Positions 17,465 through 27,298 of a stretch of DNA of 64,000 nucleotides are shown here, one piece after another (positions within the stretch are counted from its first letter, which is position 1; the number at the start of each line of letters is the position of its first letter). This DNA is from an uncultured Prevotellaceae bacterium. GTDB taxonomy: Bacteria; Bacteroidota; Bacteroidia; Bacteroidales; Bacteroidaceae. The notes beneath the pieces are model-generated. The model was given only the letters and a program-made list of their open reading frames with translations. It searched no databases and was not told the DNA's origin. The stretch spans positions 8,549 through 72,548 of the forward strand of contig CALFJG010000007.1 of NCBI GenBank assembly GCA_937877625.1, given 5' to 3'. The position numbers and the translations under genes were made by a program.

Positions 17465-18733
17465 TTATAGCGGGTTTCCCTCGGCATCGTATTGTGTGTA
17501 AAGGAAATCGTTGTAAGGATATTTTTGCACGTGTAGTTGGCGCACCCGTCGATAAAGCATCTCGCGGAGTTCCTCCAGCCCCGTTTTCTCACGCGCAGAT
17601 ATAAATATGGTATCATCGCCAAGCCGCGCCATCCAGGTTCTTTGCAGCTCGCTCAAGGAGATATTCTCACGTGTGGGCGGTGTGAGGTCGTCGGCTTCTT
17701 TCTCTATCCACCTGTAAGCATCTATCTTATTAAAGATAGTGATAACAGGCTTGTCGGCACAGCCTAAATCGGCGAGCGTGCGTGTCACCACATCTATCTG
17801 CTCCTCAAAGTCGGGATGCGACACGTCAACGATGTGCAACAAGAGGTCGGCCTCGCGCACCTCATCGAGAGTACTTTTGAATGAACTCACCAACTCCGTT
17901 GGCAGTTTACGGATAAAGCCGACCGTGTCGCTAATAAGAAACGGCAGATTGTGTATAATAATTTTACGCACCGTGGTGTCAAGTGTAGCAAAGAGTTTGT
18001 TTTCGGCAAAGACATCGCTGCCCGAGAGGAGATTAGTCAGTGTGCTTTTCCCCACGTTGGTATATCCCACGAGTGCTACACGAATAAGTCGGCCACGTCC
18101 TTGACGTTGGGTGGTTTTCTGCTTATCAATCTCTGTTAAGCGCCTTTTGAGCAGAGCCATACGAGAAAGGATAATGCGGCGGTCCATCTCCAACTGCGTC
18201 TCGCCAGGCCCGCGTAAGCCTACCATTCCCTTTCCGCCGCCACCGCCAGAGCCGCCGCCTTGACGCTCAAGGTGTGTCCACATACGTCGCAGACGTGGGA
18301 GCATATACTGGTTCTGCGCCAATTCCACTTGCGTCTTAGCATTGGCTGTGCGAGCACGCATAGCAAAAATATCAAGGATAAGCGATGTGCGGTCGAGGAC
18401 ACGCAGGCCGAGAGCTTTCTCTATATTCTGTAGTTGCTTTGCAGAGAGCTCATCGTCAAAAATCGCCAGGTCTATCGGCTCGTCAGTATCGTCACGCTGG
18501 TCGATAAAAGCACGTATCTCTTGAAGTTTGCCACTGCCTACATACGTAACGTTGCTTGGAGCATCAAGCCGCTGTGTGAAACGTGTCACACATTCCGCCC
18601 CTGCCGTTTCAGCCAGGAACTCAAGCTCGTCAAGATATTCTTTGGTCTTACGCTCGTCCTGCATCTTGGTGGTTAGCCCAACAAGTACACACCGCTCAGG
18701 ACGAGGTTGGAAAGTTGTTTGTTCTTGTTTCAT
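17465..18733 (-). CDS. hflX: GTPase HflX
   Basis: Ribosome-associated GTPase that splits stalled or stressed ribosomes. 422 residues. The N-terminal HflX domain contains VGSGKLQEI and is joined by a glycine-rich loop (GGGSGGGGGKGMVGLRGPGE) to the G domain. GTPase motifs are G1 VGYTNVGKSTL (about 223), G3 DTVGFIRKLP, G4 FNKID and G5 SAREKTGLEEL. I take the ATG at 18733 (MKQEQ) rather than the longer frame, which enters the divergent promoter region. It is divergent from recJ and upstream of the GH123 gene by 16 bp. Confidence 0.94.
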   Translation of the reverse strand: MKQEQTTFQPRPERCVLVGLTTKMQDERKTKEYLDELEFLAETAGAECVTRFTQRLDAPSNVTYVGSGKLQEIRAFIDQRDDTDEPIDLAIFDDELSAKQLQNIEKALGLRVLDRTSLILDIFAMRARTANAKTQVELAQNQYMLPRLRRMWTHLERQGGGSGGGGGKGMVGLRGPGETQLEMDRRIILSRMALLKRRLTEIDKQKTTQRQGRGRLIRVALVGYTNVGKSTLTNLLSGSDVFAENKLFATLDTTVRKIIIHNLPFLISDTVGFIRKLPTELVSSFKSTLDEVREADLLLHIVDVSHPDFEEQIDVVTRTLADLGCADKPVITIFNKIDAYRWIEKEADDLTPPTRENISLSELQRTWMARLGDDTIFISAREKTGLEELREMLYRRVRQLHVQKYPYNDFLYTQYDAEGNPL

Positions 18734-18795
18734 CGTTGTGCGTGCGAAAATACAAAAAGACACTCACAATGCCACTTAGTAGGCTATAATTTTTG

Positions 18796-18803
18796 TAATT
18801 TTG
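18796..18803 (+). promoter_or_regulatory. -7 promoter element of recJ
   Basis: TAATTTTG matches TAnnTTTG and sits 21 bp before the recJ ATG. The -33 element is not clear. Confidence 0.45.
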
Positions 18804-18823
18804 CCCTCAAAAGACAAGAAACA

Positions 18824-20542
18824 ATGATATTTCAATGGAACTACACCACTCCTGAACCAGCCGACGTTGGCACAGCCACACGTCTCGCCGCAGAGTTGGC
18901 AATACACCCCGTATTGGGAAAGTTGTTGGTGGACCGCGGCATCACCGATAGTGTGGCCGCTCGCAAATTCTTTCGTCCGAAGCTCACCGACCTCCACCCG
19001 CCTATGCTAATGAACGAGATGTCAAAAGCCGTGGCGAGGCTGAGCGAAGCCATCGACAAACGAGAGCGTATCCTGGTTTACGGCGACTACGACGTAGATG
19101 GTGTCACAGCAGTGGCCTTAGTATATAAGTTTATTCGTCGCCGCTATGACAATATAGATTATTATATCCCCGACCGCTACGAAGAGGGCTATGGCATTGG
19201 CGAGAAGGGCATCGACTTCGCTGCGGAAACAGGCGTGCGTCTCATCATTGTGCTCGACTGTGGCATTAAAGCCACGCACGAGGTGGCTTATGCCAAGGAG
19301 CACGGCATTGACGTGATTATCTGCGACCACCACGTGCCCGATGCAGCGTTGCCCGATGCAGCCGCCATTCTCAACCCTAAACGCTCGGATAACACCTACC
19401 CCTACGAACACCTCTGCGGCTGCGGCGTAGGCTTTAAGTTTATGCAGGCTTTCGCTCAAGTCCGTGGCATCGCCTTTAATGAGCTCGCTTCATTGCTCGA
19501 CCTCTGCGCCGTGAGCATCGCCACGGACATCGTGCCTGTTACAGATGAGAACCGCATTCTGGCTCACGCAGGCTTACACCGCCTCAACGCCTCGCCGAGC
19601 GTGGGGCTACAAGCGATTATTGAGGTGTGCGGCTTGCAAGACAAGGAACTCACCATGAGCGACATCATCTTCAAGATAGGGCCTCGCATCAATGCCTCGG
19701 GACGTGTGCAAAACGGCAGGGAATCGGTGCGGCTACTCGTTGAGGAGGACTACGAAGCCGCGCGTCGTCAAGCCGAGAGCATCAACCTTTTTAACGAGCA
19801 GCGCAAGGAACTCGACAAACAAATGACAGAGGAAGCCGTCACCGCCGTGCGCCAACAGGAAGACGGCGAAGCACACAGCGGCATCGCCATAGTAGGCAGC
19901 CAGTGGCATAAAGGTGTCATCGGCATTGTGGCCTCGCGCCTCGTTGAGCAGTTTCATAAACCTACTATCGTACTCACCGAGAACGACGGCTACGCCACGG
20001 GGTCGGCACGTAGCATAGGTGGTTTCGACGTTTACTCCGCTGTTCAGAGCTGTGAAGATTTGCTTGAGAACTTTGGCGGACATACCTACGCCGCAGGTCT
20101 GACGCTGCGCTCGGAACACGTTCCTGAGTTTCGGCGGCGTTTCTTAGAATATATCGACACACATATCTCCGAAGAGCAAGTACAAGCCACGCTTGAGGTG
20201 AGCGGATTGTTGGAACTGAGCGATGTTACGTTTAAGTTCTATCAGCAGCTCTCGCGCTTTGCACCCTATGGCCCTGGGAACGAAAAGCCTATCTTTTGCA
20301 CACATAAAGTTTACGACTACGGCACGAGCCGTGTGGTGGGACGCGGACAGGAACATATCAAGCTTGAACTTGTGGGCGAAGGCAGCAGTAAGGTGGTCAA
20401 TGGTATCGCTTTCGGGCAGAGTTCACAAGCGCGCTATATCAAGACGAAGCGTGCCTTCGACATCTGCTACAGCATAGAAGAGAACACATACAAGCGTGGA
20501 GAAGTACAACTACAGATAGAAGATATACGCCCACAAGAATAA
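18824..20542 (+). CDS. recJ: Single-strand-specific 5'-3' exonuclease RecJ
   Basis: DNA repair and recombination nuclease of the DHH family, 572 residues. Metal-binding motifs are VYGDYDVDGVTAV (about 83-95), LDCGIKA (about 143), CDHHVPD (about 165), INASGRV (about 290), and the DHHA1 part with GGFDVYSAVQSC and FGGHTYAAGL. An OB-fold-like C-terminal part ends in EVQLQIEDIRP. The ATG at 18824 (MIFQWNY) is the natural start; longer frames overlap hflX upstream. It is 16 bp ahead of recQ, and the pair can work together in the RecQ-RecJ end-resection route. Confidence 0.95.
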   Translation: MIFQWNYTTPEPADVGTATRLAAELAIHPVLGKLLVDRGITDSVAARKFFRPKLTDLHPPMLMNEMSKAVARLSEAIDKRERILVYGDYDVDGVTAVALVYKFIRRRYDNIDYYIPDRYEEGYGIGEKGIDFAAETGVRLIIVLDCGIKATHEVAYAKEHGIDVIICDHHVPDAALPDAAAILNPKRSDNTYPYEHLCGCGVGFKFMQAFAQVRGIAFNELASLLDLCAVSIATDIVPVTDENRILAHAGLHRLNASPSVGLQAIIEVCGLQDKELTMSDIIFKIGPRINASGRVQNGRESVRLLVEEDYEAARRQAESINLFNEQRKELDKQMTEEAVTAVRQQEDGEAHSGIAIVGSQWHKGVIGIVASRLVEQFHKPTIVLTENDGYATGSARSIGGFDVYSAVQSCEDLLENFGGHTYAAGLTLRSEHVPEFRRRFLEYIDTHISEEQVQATLEVSGLLELSDVTFKFYQQLSRFAPYGPGNEKPIFCTHKVYDYGTSRVVGRGQEHIKLELVGEGSSKVVNGIAFGQSSQARYIKTKRAFDICYSIEENTYKRGEVQLQIEDIRPQE

Positions 20543-20558
20543 GCAAAACAATATCGTA

Positions 20559-22490
20559 ATGGAGCGGTTTCTTTCTATTCTTCGCCGCTATTGGGGCTAC
20601 CCATCGTTTAGGGGCATTCAAGAAGACATTATAAAAAGCATTGCCGCGGGGCACGACACTCTGGGACTTATGCCTACGGGAGGGGGGAAGAGCATCACGT
20701 TCCAAGTTCCAGCGATGGCTATGGAGGGCGTGTGTATAGTAGTCACGCCGCTCATCGCACTGATGAAAGACCAGGTGGACAACCTCTGCAAACGTGGCAT
20801 TCAAGCAGCAGCACTCCACGTGGGACAACCGCGCAGCGAGATGCTTCGCCTGCTTGACAATTGTATCCTCGGACACACAAAGTTTCTCTACGTATCGCCC
20901 GAACGTCTTGAAACCAGTCTTTTTCTCAACAAAATCAGTCGCATCAAGGTATGCCTCCTCACAGTGGATGAGGCGCATTGCATCTCGCAATGGGGTTACG
21001 ATTTCCGCCCGCCGTATCTTCGTATTGCCGAGTTGCGCAAACACCTCCCCGGCGTACCCGTCCTGGCACTCACCGCAACGGCGACACCTGCTGTAGCCAC
21101 CGACATAGAGCGCCGCCTGCGCCACCCAGACATAGACGAAAACGCTACCGATTTCGGCTTCCACCGCTTTTCAATGAGTTTTGCCCGACATAATCTGCGT
21201 TATGTGGTGCGTCCCACAACCGATGCCGTGGGAGAGATAGACCATATCCTTCGTAGTGTGGCAGGCTCCGCAATAATCTACACCCGTAGTCGGAAAGGCA
21301 CTCAAGAACTCACAGCGAAGTTGGTTGCCTTAGGACACGAGGCGATTTACTACCACGCTGGCTTGACACCCTTAGACAAGGATATGCGCCAACGTATGTG
21401 GCTGGAAGACGATTATCGGATAATGGTGGCTACCAATGCCTTCGGCATGGGTATTGACAAGCCCGATGTGCGCCTTGTCGTCCACACCGATCTGCCCGAC
21501 TGCATAGAAGCCTATTTCCAAGAGGCGGGACGCGCGGGGCGTGACGGAAAAACAGCCTACGCCGTATGCCTAAGCCAAAGCAACGACCGCAAACGCCTTG
21601 CCACAAGAATCACACAAACATATCCTGAACCCAAGTTTATTCGTAAGGTGTACGAAGACCTCGGCTCGTTTTTCCAACTCGCAGTGGGTGACGGCCTGGA
21701 TGTGACGTATGAGTTCAACATCGCTCGGTTTTGTCAAAACTTCAAAGCCTATCCTACGCTTGTCGTGGGTGCATTGCAGATACTCACACAAGCAGGCTAC
21801 ATCAACTATCGTGAGGAAGACACAGCACGCTCACGCGTACTATTCCTTACACAGCGCGACAAACTTTACAGCCTTAACGGGCTGGCTCCGCTCACCGAGA
21901 AGATTATCTCCGCTATCCTACGCACCACAACCGGCATCTTCAGCGAATACGCCACAATCTACGAAAACGACATTGCCGAGCAGGTTGGCACAACACCGCA
22001 GGAAGTCTATACAACACTAAAAGAACTCAACCGCTCTCATATCTTAGATTATGTGCCGCGCAAGAATATGCCTTTTATTACGTTCACACGGCGGCGCGTG
22101 GAGACTAATCAACTTATCCTCCCTCCTACCATTTTAGAAGACAGGCGCAAACAAGCCACCGAGCGTGCCGACGCTATGCTACACTATACACTTGACAAAC
22201 GTCAGTGCCACAGCCAGTACCTCCTGGCCTATTTCGGGGAAACACAGAGCGAACCTTGCGGTCACTGCGATGTTTGTTTGTCGTTCAAGAAACATCGCCA
22301 CACCGACACGCTGGAAAAGAAGATGCTGGAACTATTGCAAAAAACAGGACCTGTTTGTCCAGAAAAGCTGCGCGTTCCCAACTACGATGCAGCCGCGCAT
22401 CGCGCCGCCATTCGCTCGCTTATGGGAGAGGAGCGCATAGCACTTAAGGATGGTAAGTTTTACCTTAAGGAGTGTGCTATGAATGAATAA
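20559..22490 (+). CDS. recQ: ATP-dependent DNA helicase RecQ
   Basis: 3'-5' DNA helicase, 643 residues. Helicase motifs are MPTGGGKSITFQ (about 38), TPLIALMKDQ, VDEAHCISQWGYDFRP (about 137), LALTATATP, TNAFGMGIDKPDVR and FQEAGRAGRDG. A zinc-binding RQC region follows (QYLLAYFGE...CGHCDVC, about 550-572). The extreme C-terminus has about 50 residues with short basic helices (VCPEKLRVPNYDAAAHRAA), likely a reduced HRDC-like or regulatory part. Co-directional with recJ at 16 bp. Confidence 0.94.
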   Translation: MERFLSILRRYWGYPSFRGIQEDIIKSIAAGHDTLGLMPTGGGKSITFQVPAMAMEGVCIVVTPLIALMKDQVDNLCKRGIQAAALHVGQPRSEMLRLLDNCILGHTKFLYVSPERLETSLFLNKISRIKVCLLTVDEAHCISQWGYDFRPPYLRIAELRKHLPGVPVLALTATATPAVATDIERRLRHPDIDENATDFGFHRFSMSFARHNLRYVVRPTTDAVGEIDHILRSVAGSAIIYTRSRKGTQELTAKLVALGHEAIYYHAGLTPLDKDMRQRMWLEDDYRIMVATNAFGMGIDKPDVRLVVHTDLPDCIEAYFQEAGRAGRDGKTAYAVCLSQSNDRKRLATRITQTYPEPKFIRKVYEDLGSFFQLAVGDGLDVTYEFNIARFCQNFKAYPTLVVGALQILTQAGYINYREEDTARSRVLFLTQRDKLYSLNGLAPLTEKIISAILRTTTGIFSEYATIYENDIAEQVGTTPQEVYTTLKELNRSHILDYVPRKNMPFITFTRRRVETNQLILPPTILEDRRKQATERADAMLHYTLDKRQCHSQYLLAYFGETQSEPCGHCDVCLSFKKHRHTDTLEKKMLELLQKTGPVCPEKLRVPNYDAAAHRAAIRSLMGEERIALKDGKFYLKECAMNE

Positions 22491-22587
22491 GCTTCGTTAG
22501 CTCTTGGTCGCCACTCGAAATCTTTTCACGCCTCAAAGAATCCGAATGAAAATAGCCCAAGCGCATTTCAAAACTGTTGTTAGCCCC

Positions 22588-23124
22588 TTAACTAATCGTT
22601 ATCACCGTCTGCACACTTATGTCGTGGGCATTATGCGGCACAGTTTCTACCAACTGAAAAGGAAAGGCATATCCTATCAATCGGGCACGCACACCGGGGC
22701 GTGCGAGCAGTCGGTCGTAGTAGCCACGTCCCCTACCCAACCGATGCCCCTCAGCATCAAACGCCACACCTGGCACAACAATTAGATCTAACACCGAGAG
22801 GTCTGTCAGCACCTTGCCCGCAGGCTCACTTATACCGAAAGCACCGGCACACAAGTCGGCCTCGCTTTCGTATTGCCTAACCTCTATCTCCTGTCCCACA
22901 ACGGCAGGGAGATAAAGGTGTTTTTGTGGCGCATACTTACGCAACAAGCCAAACGTATCAGGCTCGTCGGGTAGCGAAGCAAACATCAATATGTGTGGTG
23001 CTTGCTTAAACCACGGATGACTTTCAAGAGCAATTGCGAGCCGGGCGGACCATGAGTCTAATTGCTCCGTAGCGCAACGATGTTTCAACTCGCGTATCGT
23101 GCGGCGCAAAGAAGTCTTATCCAT
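22588..23124 (-). CDS. fthC: 5-formyltetrahydrofolate cyclo-ligase
   Basis: Converts 5-formyltetrahydrofolate to 5,10-methenyltetrahydrofolate with ATP. 178 residues, standard size. The signature VPGVAFDAEGHRLGRGRGYYDR (spread over about residues 118-140, key part GRGRGYYDR) is complete, and LYLP and the N-terminal Lys-Arg-rich helix fit the family. The ATG at 23124 (MDKT) is preferred over the TTG at 23133 that would overlap the upstream gene. It lies 5 bp downstream of the S41 peptidase gene and ends that operon, converging on recQ. Confidence 0.92.
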   Translation of the reverse strand: MDKTSLRRTIRELKHRCATEQLDSWSARLAIALESHPWFKQAPHILMFASLPDEPDTFGLLRKYAPQKHLYLPAVVGQEIEVRQYESEADLCAGAFGISEPAGKVLTDLSVLDLIVVPGVAFDAEGHRLGRGRGYYDRLLARPGVRARLIGYAFPFQLVETVPHNAHDISVQTVITIS

Positions 23125-23129
23125 ACATA

Positions 23130-24743
23130 TCAAAGAGGAAAGGCCTTGCCACTACTAATGATTTCTATCGCCCGTGCCACAGCGGGGTCTTTACTGTTGG
23201 CATAGCGCACAGCGTCTTGTGTATCGAAGAGGTCGCTCACGATACCGCTCACTAAGTATTGCAACAAAAGCGAGCGGCTACGTGCCACATCGGCAGGTTT
23301 ATCTTTAAGTTCTTCCTTTTCTGCGTACGACACAAAAAGACTTGTTAGCGGCTGTGTAGTAAGATAACGGAGTAGCTCGTCGGCATTCTTAAAGGCTGCA
23401 AACTCACGGCGATGGGAGTCAACATAATAGAAAGCGAATTTATTTGTCAGCCCGCGCATCACTGCTTCGCGCAAATAGGGAGTAAAGGCTGTAGTGTCGC
23501 GCGGCGTGAAGATTTCCGGAATAATGCCTCCGCCGCCATATACTATACGTCCGCCCACCGTCTTATACTTCTCTTCGCTGTGATGGATAGAGTCGGGCGA
23601 ATAGTATTCTCCGGAAACTTCGCGAAGCACGAGGTCTTTTTCGTAGTCCTCCTCGTCGCCTGGCGTATAAGGTTTCTGCACACAACGACCCGAAGGCGTA
23701 TAATAACGCGCCTTCGTTAAGCGTATCATCGAGCCATCGTTGAACTCTATTGGCACCTGCACAAGTCCTTTACCAAATGTGCGGCGGCCTATAATTGTAG
23801 CACGGTCGTTGTCTTGCAGCGCCCCGGCTAAAATTTCGCTGGCCGAAGCCGACGTTTCATCTACCAACACCACCAGCGGCAGTGTCTGATAGCCGCCGCG
23901 CCCATCACTCTTATAGTCTTCGCGCGGCATCGTACGCCCCTGCGTATATACGATAAGACGGTTCTTTGGCAAGAACTCATTGGCTATTTGTACTGCGGGA
24001 GCCATATAGCCGCCGAAATTTCCTCGTAGATCGATGATAAGGCTCTTCATACCATCCTTTCGCAACGTGGCCATTGCTGTAAGGAACTCGCGATACGTGG
24101 TTTCGGAGAAATTTCCCACGCGCAGGTAGGCGGTCTCTTTATCTATCATATACGCGGCATCTACACTTTCCAACGGCACATCGCCGCGTGTGATTGTTAT
24201 CGTTCGCTCCCGTTGCTCCAACGGACGCCACACGGTAAGTTCCACCGTGGTGCCTTTTTGTCCTTTGAGCAAGGCCATCGTGGTGTCGTTGTTCACACAC
24301 TCGCCCACGTATGGTCGGCCATCTATTGCCACGATGCGGTCGCCGGCTTTTAGGCCTGCACGGTACGAGGGGCCTTTCTCTATCACACGCACTATGCACA
24401 CCGTATCGTCGGGGATAGTGAAGCGCACGCCGATGCCACTGAAACTACCTTTCAAACCTTGCATAGAAGTCTCTGCGTCACGGCCACTGATATATGTACT
24501 GTGCGGGTCGAGCTCCTGTAGGATTTTTGGTATGGCTTTTTCCACAAGGTCGGCTATATCGACAGTGTCAACATAATAGTCGTCAACAAGGTGAAGCAGG
24601 TCGTTTATCTTATTGCCCGACGAGGCATACACGCCTATCTTGTTTCCGGCAAAGTGGTTAGCATAAAAACTACCGATGAGTATGCCTACTACTACGCCTA
24701 CCGCCACCATAAGCGGCACAAATCTATTGTTTCGTTGGTTCAT
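23130..24743 (-). CDS. C-terminal processing (S41) peptidase
   Basis: Periplasmic protease of 537 residues anchored by an N-terminal membrane segment (about residues 8-27). A PDZ domain follows (GIGVRFTIPDD ... YRAGLKAGDRIVAIDG, about 100-180), then the S41 core with LRGNFGGYMAPAV. The catalytic pair is Ser in ETSASASEILAGA (about residue 299) and Lys in TFGKGLVQVP (about 324). Likely processes envelope proteins. Its start overlaps the stop of the deaminase gene by 4 bp (ATGA), which indicates translational coupling. Confidence 0.92.
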   Translation of the reverse strand: MNQRNNRFVPLMVAVGVVVGILIGSFYANHFAGNKIGVYASSGNKINDLLHLVDDYYVDTVDIADLVEKAIPKILQELDPHSTYISGRDAETSMQGLKGSFSGIGVRFTIPDDTVCIVRVIEKGPSYRAGLKAGDRIVAIDGRPYVGECVNNDTTMALLKGQKGTTVELTVWRPLEQRERTITITRGDVPLESVDAAYMIDKETAYLRVGNFSETTYREFLTAMATLRKDGMKSLIIDLRGNFGGYMAPAVQIANEFLPKNRLIVYTQGRTMPREDYKSDGRGGYQTLPLVVLVDETSASASEILAGALQDNDRATIIGRRTFGKGLVQVPIEFNDGSMIRLTKARYYTPSGRCVQKPYTPGDEEDYEKDLVLREVSGEYYSPDSIHHSEEKYKTVGGRIVYGGGGIIPEIFTPRDTTAFTPYLREAVMRGLTNKFAFYYVDSHRREFAAFKNADELLRYLTTQPLTSLFVSYAEKEELKDKPADVARSRSLLLQYLVSGIVSDLFDTQDAVRYANSKDPAVARAIEIISSGKAFPL

Positions 24744-25189
24744 TGTTCAATTTCTTGTGGTTTTGGACTGCTTTCAAGCGGGAGGCACACTACTTCTATC
24801 CCTGCACGCTCCAGGAGTTCGCGCCCGTCGTGCAAGCGATACTCCTGCGCATAGACCACGCGCCGTATGCCGGCTTGGATGATAAGTTTTGCACACTCTA
24901 TACACGGTGCATCGGTGACATAGAGCGTGGAACCGTTGCTGTTGTTACCCGAACGTGCTATCTTTGTTATGGCATTGGCCTCGGCGTGGAGTACGTAGGG
25001 CTTCGTTTGCCCCTGCTCATCCTCACACACGTTCTCAAAGCCGCTGGGCGTGCCGTTATAGCCATCGCTGATAATCATTTTGTCTTTCACTATCAGTGCC
25101 CCTACCTGCCTACGCTGGCAATAGGAGTTTTCGCCCCAGATACGTGCCATACGCAAGTAGCGAAGGTCAAGAAGACGTGCCTTATCCAT
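24740..25189 (-). CDS. dCMP deaminase family protein
   Basis: 149-residue zinc deaminase of the ComEB/dCMP deaminase type, providing dUMP for dTMP synthesis. Zinc and catalytic residues are in LHAEANAI (about 67-74) and APCIECAKLII (about 93-103). SDGYNGTPSGF near residue 41 is typical of the dCMP branch. It sits 12 bp after dcp and overlaps the S41 peptidase start by 4 bp. The same gene order is common in Bacteroidales. Confidence 0.92.
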   Translation of the reverse strand: MDKARLLDLRYLRMARIWGENSYCQRRQVGALIVKDKMIISDGYNGTPSGFENVCEDEQGQTKPYVLHAEANAITKIARSGNNSNGSTLYVTDAPCIECAKLIIQAGIRRVVYAQEYRLHDGRELLERAGIEVVCLPLESSPKPQEIEQ

Positions 25190-25201
25190 TGTTTTCGTGG
25201 T

Positions 25202-27256
25202 TTATTCTATAATTCCGTCTCTGCGCATCAAGGCCTCTATTGTGGGGTCTTGCCCGCGAAAGAGACGATAGAGCTCTGACGGGTGGCGTGTGCCGCCTTG
25301 CGAGAGGATAGTCTGGCGGAAGCGACAGGCTGTTTCGCGATTGAAAATGCCTTCTTCCTTGAATGCTGCAAAGGCATCGGCATCAAGCACCTCTGCCCAT
25401 TTATAACTATAGTAGCCCGCGCTGTAGCCGCCTGTCATTATGTGGCCGAACTGTACGCTCATACAACAACCGTCGGGCGGTATGAGCTGGCCGGTACGTT
25501 GCCAAGCGGTGTGTTCGATGGCTGTTATGGCCGACAATTCGCTGCCCCCCGGCACGAAAGGCGTTTCGCGGTCGTACCAAGCCATATCCAACAAGCCAAA
25601 CGACACCTGGCGCATACAAGCATACGCCACACCGAAATTGCGGCTGTCCTTGATACGCTGAAGGAGCTCGGCGGGGAGTGCCTCACCCGTTTGGTAGTGG
25701 TGGGCAAAGCTGTTGAGGAAATCGGCCTCCACGGCGTAGTTCTCCATAAACTGCGAGGGTAGTTCCACAAAGTCCCAATACACGTTCGTGCCGCTTAGCG
25801 AGGCATAGCGCGTACTGGCACAGATGCCGTGGAGGGCGTGGCCGAACTCGTGGAGCAAGGTTTCCACCTCGCCGAGCGTGAGCAACGCGGGTTTGTCGGC
25901 TGTGGGAGGAGTGAAGTTGGTCACTACGGCCACTTGGGGACGGTGGTCGCCGCGCTCATCGGTGTATTGCTCGCGATAGGATGTCATCCAAGCCCCGCTG
26001 TGCTTGCCTTCGCGAGGGAAGGGGTCGTAGTAAAACACTGCCAGGAATTTCCCGTCGCTATCAAACACGTCGTAGGCTTCTACGTCGGGATGATAAACGG
26101 GTATGGCGGCGTTACGCTTGAGTGTGATGCCATAGAGCGTCTCGGCTAAGCCGAATACGCCGCGCTTCACGTGCGAGAGTTCAAAATACGGGCGCAACAT
26201 CTCGGGGTCGAGGTCATAGCGTTCCTTCTTCAACGCACGGCTGTAGTAGGCATAGTCCCACGGCTGTAGCTGAAAGTCGCTGCCGAGTGTCTGCTGCGCG
26301 TATTGTTGCAGCGCATGGAGTTCGTTTGCGGCGGCGGTGTGGTAACCGGCTATCAAACTGTCAAGCAGGCCATACACCGCCTGCGGCGTGGCGGCCATAC
26401 GTCGTGAGAGCGCAAAGGCGGCGTGGTTCTTATAGCCGAGCAACTGGGCTCGCTCCAAACGTAGGTTGACCAGTTGGACGACGAGGGCGACGTTGCTTGT
26501 ATCGCCGCTATGCGTACACTGCGTTTGATAGGCCATATAAAAACGCTCTCGCAAGTCGCGCCGCGCGCTGTACATCATAAAGGGGCCGTAACTCGGGGCC
26601 TGAAGTGTGAACAACCAGCCCGTCCGACCTTTCTTCGCCGCAGCCTCGGCGGCACGTGTCTTTACATCGTCGGGCAGGCCGTCCAAATCGTCCGCACCGA
26701 GAAGCATCTCAAAGGCGTTCGTTTCCTTGAGATGGTTTTGCGAGAAACGCATTGTCAGCGTGGCCAACTCTTCGTTGATGGCTCTGAGACGCGACTTCTG
26801 CTCGTCGTTGAGCAATGCGCCGGCACGCACATAGCCTTCGTAGGTTTCTTTCAGCAGCATCGCGTCCTCGGTGTTGAGCACCGGTTGTGCGTCATAGACG
26901 GCTTTGACGCGCTGAAACACTCGCGGGTCAAGCGCGAGGGTGGTGTGATGGCGCGCCACGAGGGGCGACATACGCTCGCAGAGTTCATCAATGGCTTCGT
27001 TCGTATTGGCACTAAAGAGATTGGCAAGCACGGTATCCGCCTCTTGCAGCAACTGTCCGCTACGCTCTAAGGCTACGATGGTATTCTCAAACGTGGGTGG
27101 CTCGGTGTTCTCTGCAATACGCTCCACCTCCTCGCGATGTTCCTCCATACCGCGCATTATGGCTTCCTCAAGAAAAACGGGCGTTATCTGGTGGAACGGA
27201 AACGTGGCGTGGGGCGTAGGGAGTGGAGTAAAGAATGGATTATTGAGGGTGTTCAT
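25202..27256 (-). CDS. dcp: M3-family oligopeptidase (peptidyl-dipeptidase Dcp-like)
   Basis: 684-residue thimet-type zinc peptidase that cuts short peptides. The zinc motif HEFGHALHG lies at about residue 466, with the downstream Glu in the helix around FVELPSQFMENYA. Other family features are GYSAGYYSYKWAEVLDADAF near residue 615 and the long all-helical N-terminal region. No signal peptide is visible, so it is probably cytoplasmic. It is 42 bp downstream of the TPR gene and 12 bp upstream of the deaminase gene. The distinction from oligopeptidase A rests on overall resemblance. Confidence 0.92.
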   Translation of the reverse strand: MNTLNNPFFTPLPTPHATFPFHQITPVFLEEAIMRGMEEHREEVERIAENTEPPTFENTIVALERSGQLLQEADTVLANLFSANTNEAIDELCERMSPLVARHHTTLALDPRVFQRVKAVYDAQPVLNTEDAMLLKETYEGYVRAGALLNDEQKSRLRAINEELATLTMRFSQNHLKETNAFEMLLGADDLDGLPDDVKTRAAEAAAKKGRTGWLFTLQAPSYGPFMMYSARRDLRERFYMAYQTQCTHSGDTSNVALVVQLVNLRLERAQLLGYKNHAAFALSRRMAATPQAVYGLLDSLIAGYHTAAANELHALQQYAQQTLGSDFQLQPWDYAYYSRALKKERYDLDPEMLRPYFELSHVKRGVFGLAETLYGITLKRNAAIPVYHPDVEAYDVFDSDGKFLAVFYYDPFPREGKHSGAWMTSYREQYTDERGDHRPQVAVVTNFTPPTADKPALLTLGEVETLLHEFGHALHGICASTRYASLSGTNVYWDFVELPSQFMENYAVEADFLNSFAHHYQTGEALPAELLQRIKDSRNFGVAYACMRQVSFGLLDMAWYDRETPFVPGGSELSAITAIEHTAWQRTGQLIPPDGCCMSVQFGHIMTGGYSAGYYSYKWAEVLDADAFAAFKEEGIFNRETACRFRQTILSQGGTRHPSELYRLFRGQDPTIEALMRRDGIIE

Positions 27257-27298
27257 AGAGCGCGTTAGGTTTTTGCCTACAACAACGAGGCGAGGTGT

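Noticed and set aside
14965..17622. Longer start (17622) for the GH123 gene
   Set aside because: It would run into the hflX coding region, and the signal peptide begins at 17448.
23130..23133. TTG start for fthC overlapping the S41 peptidase gene
   Set aside because: The ATG nine bases downstream starts the conserved N-terminus and leaves a normal 5-bp gap.
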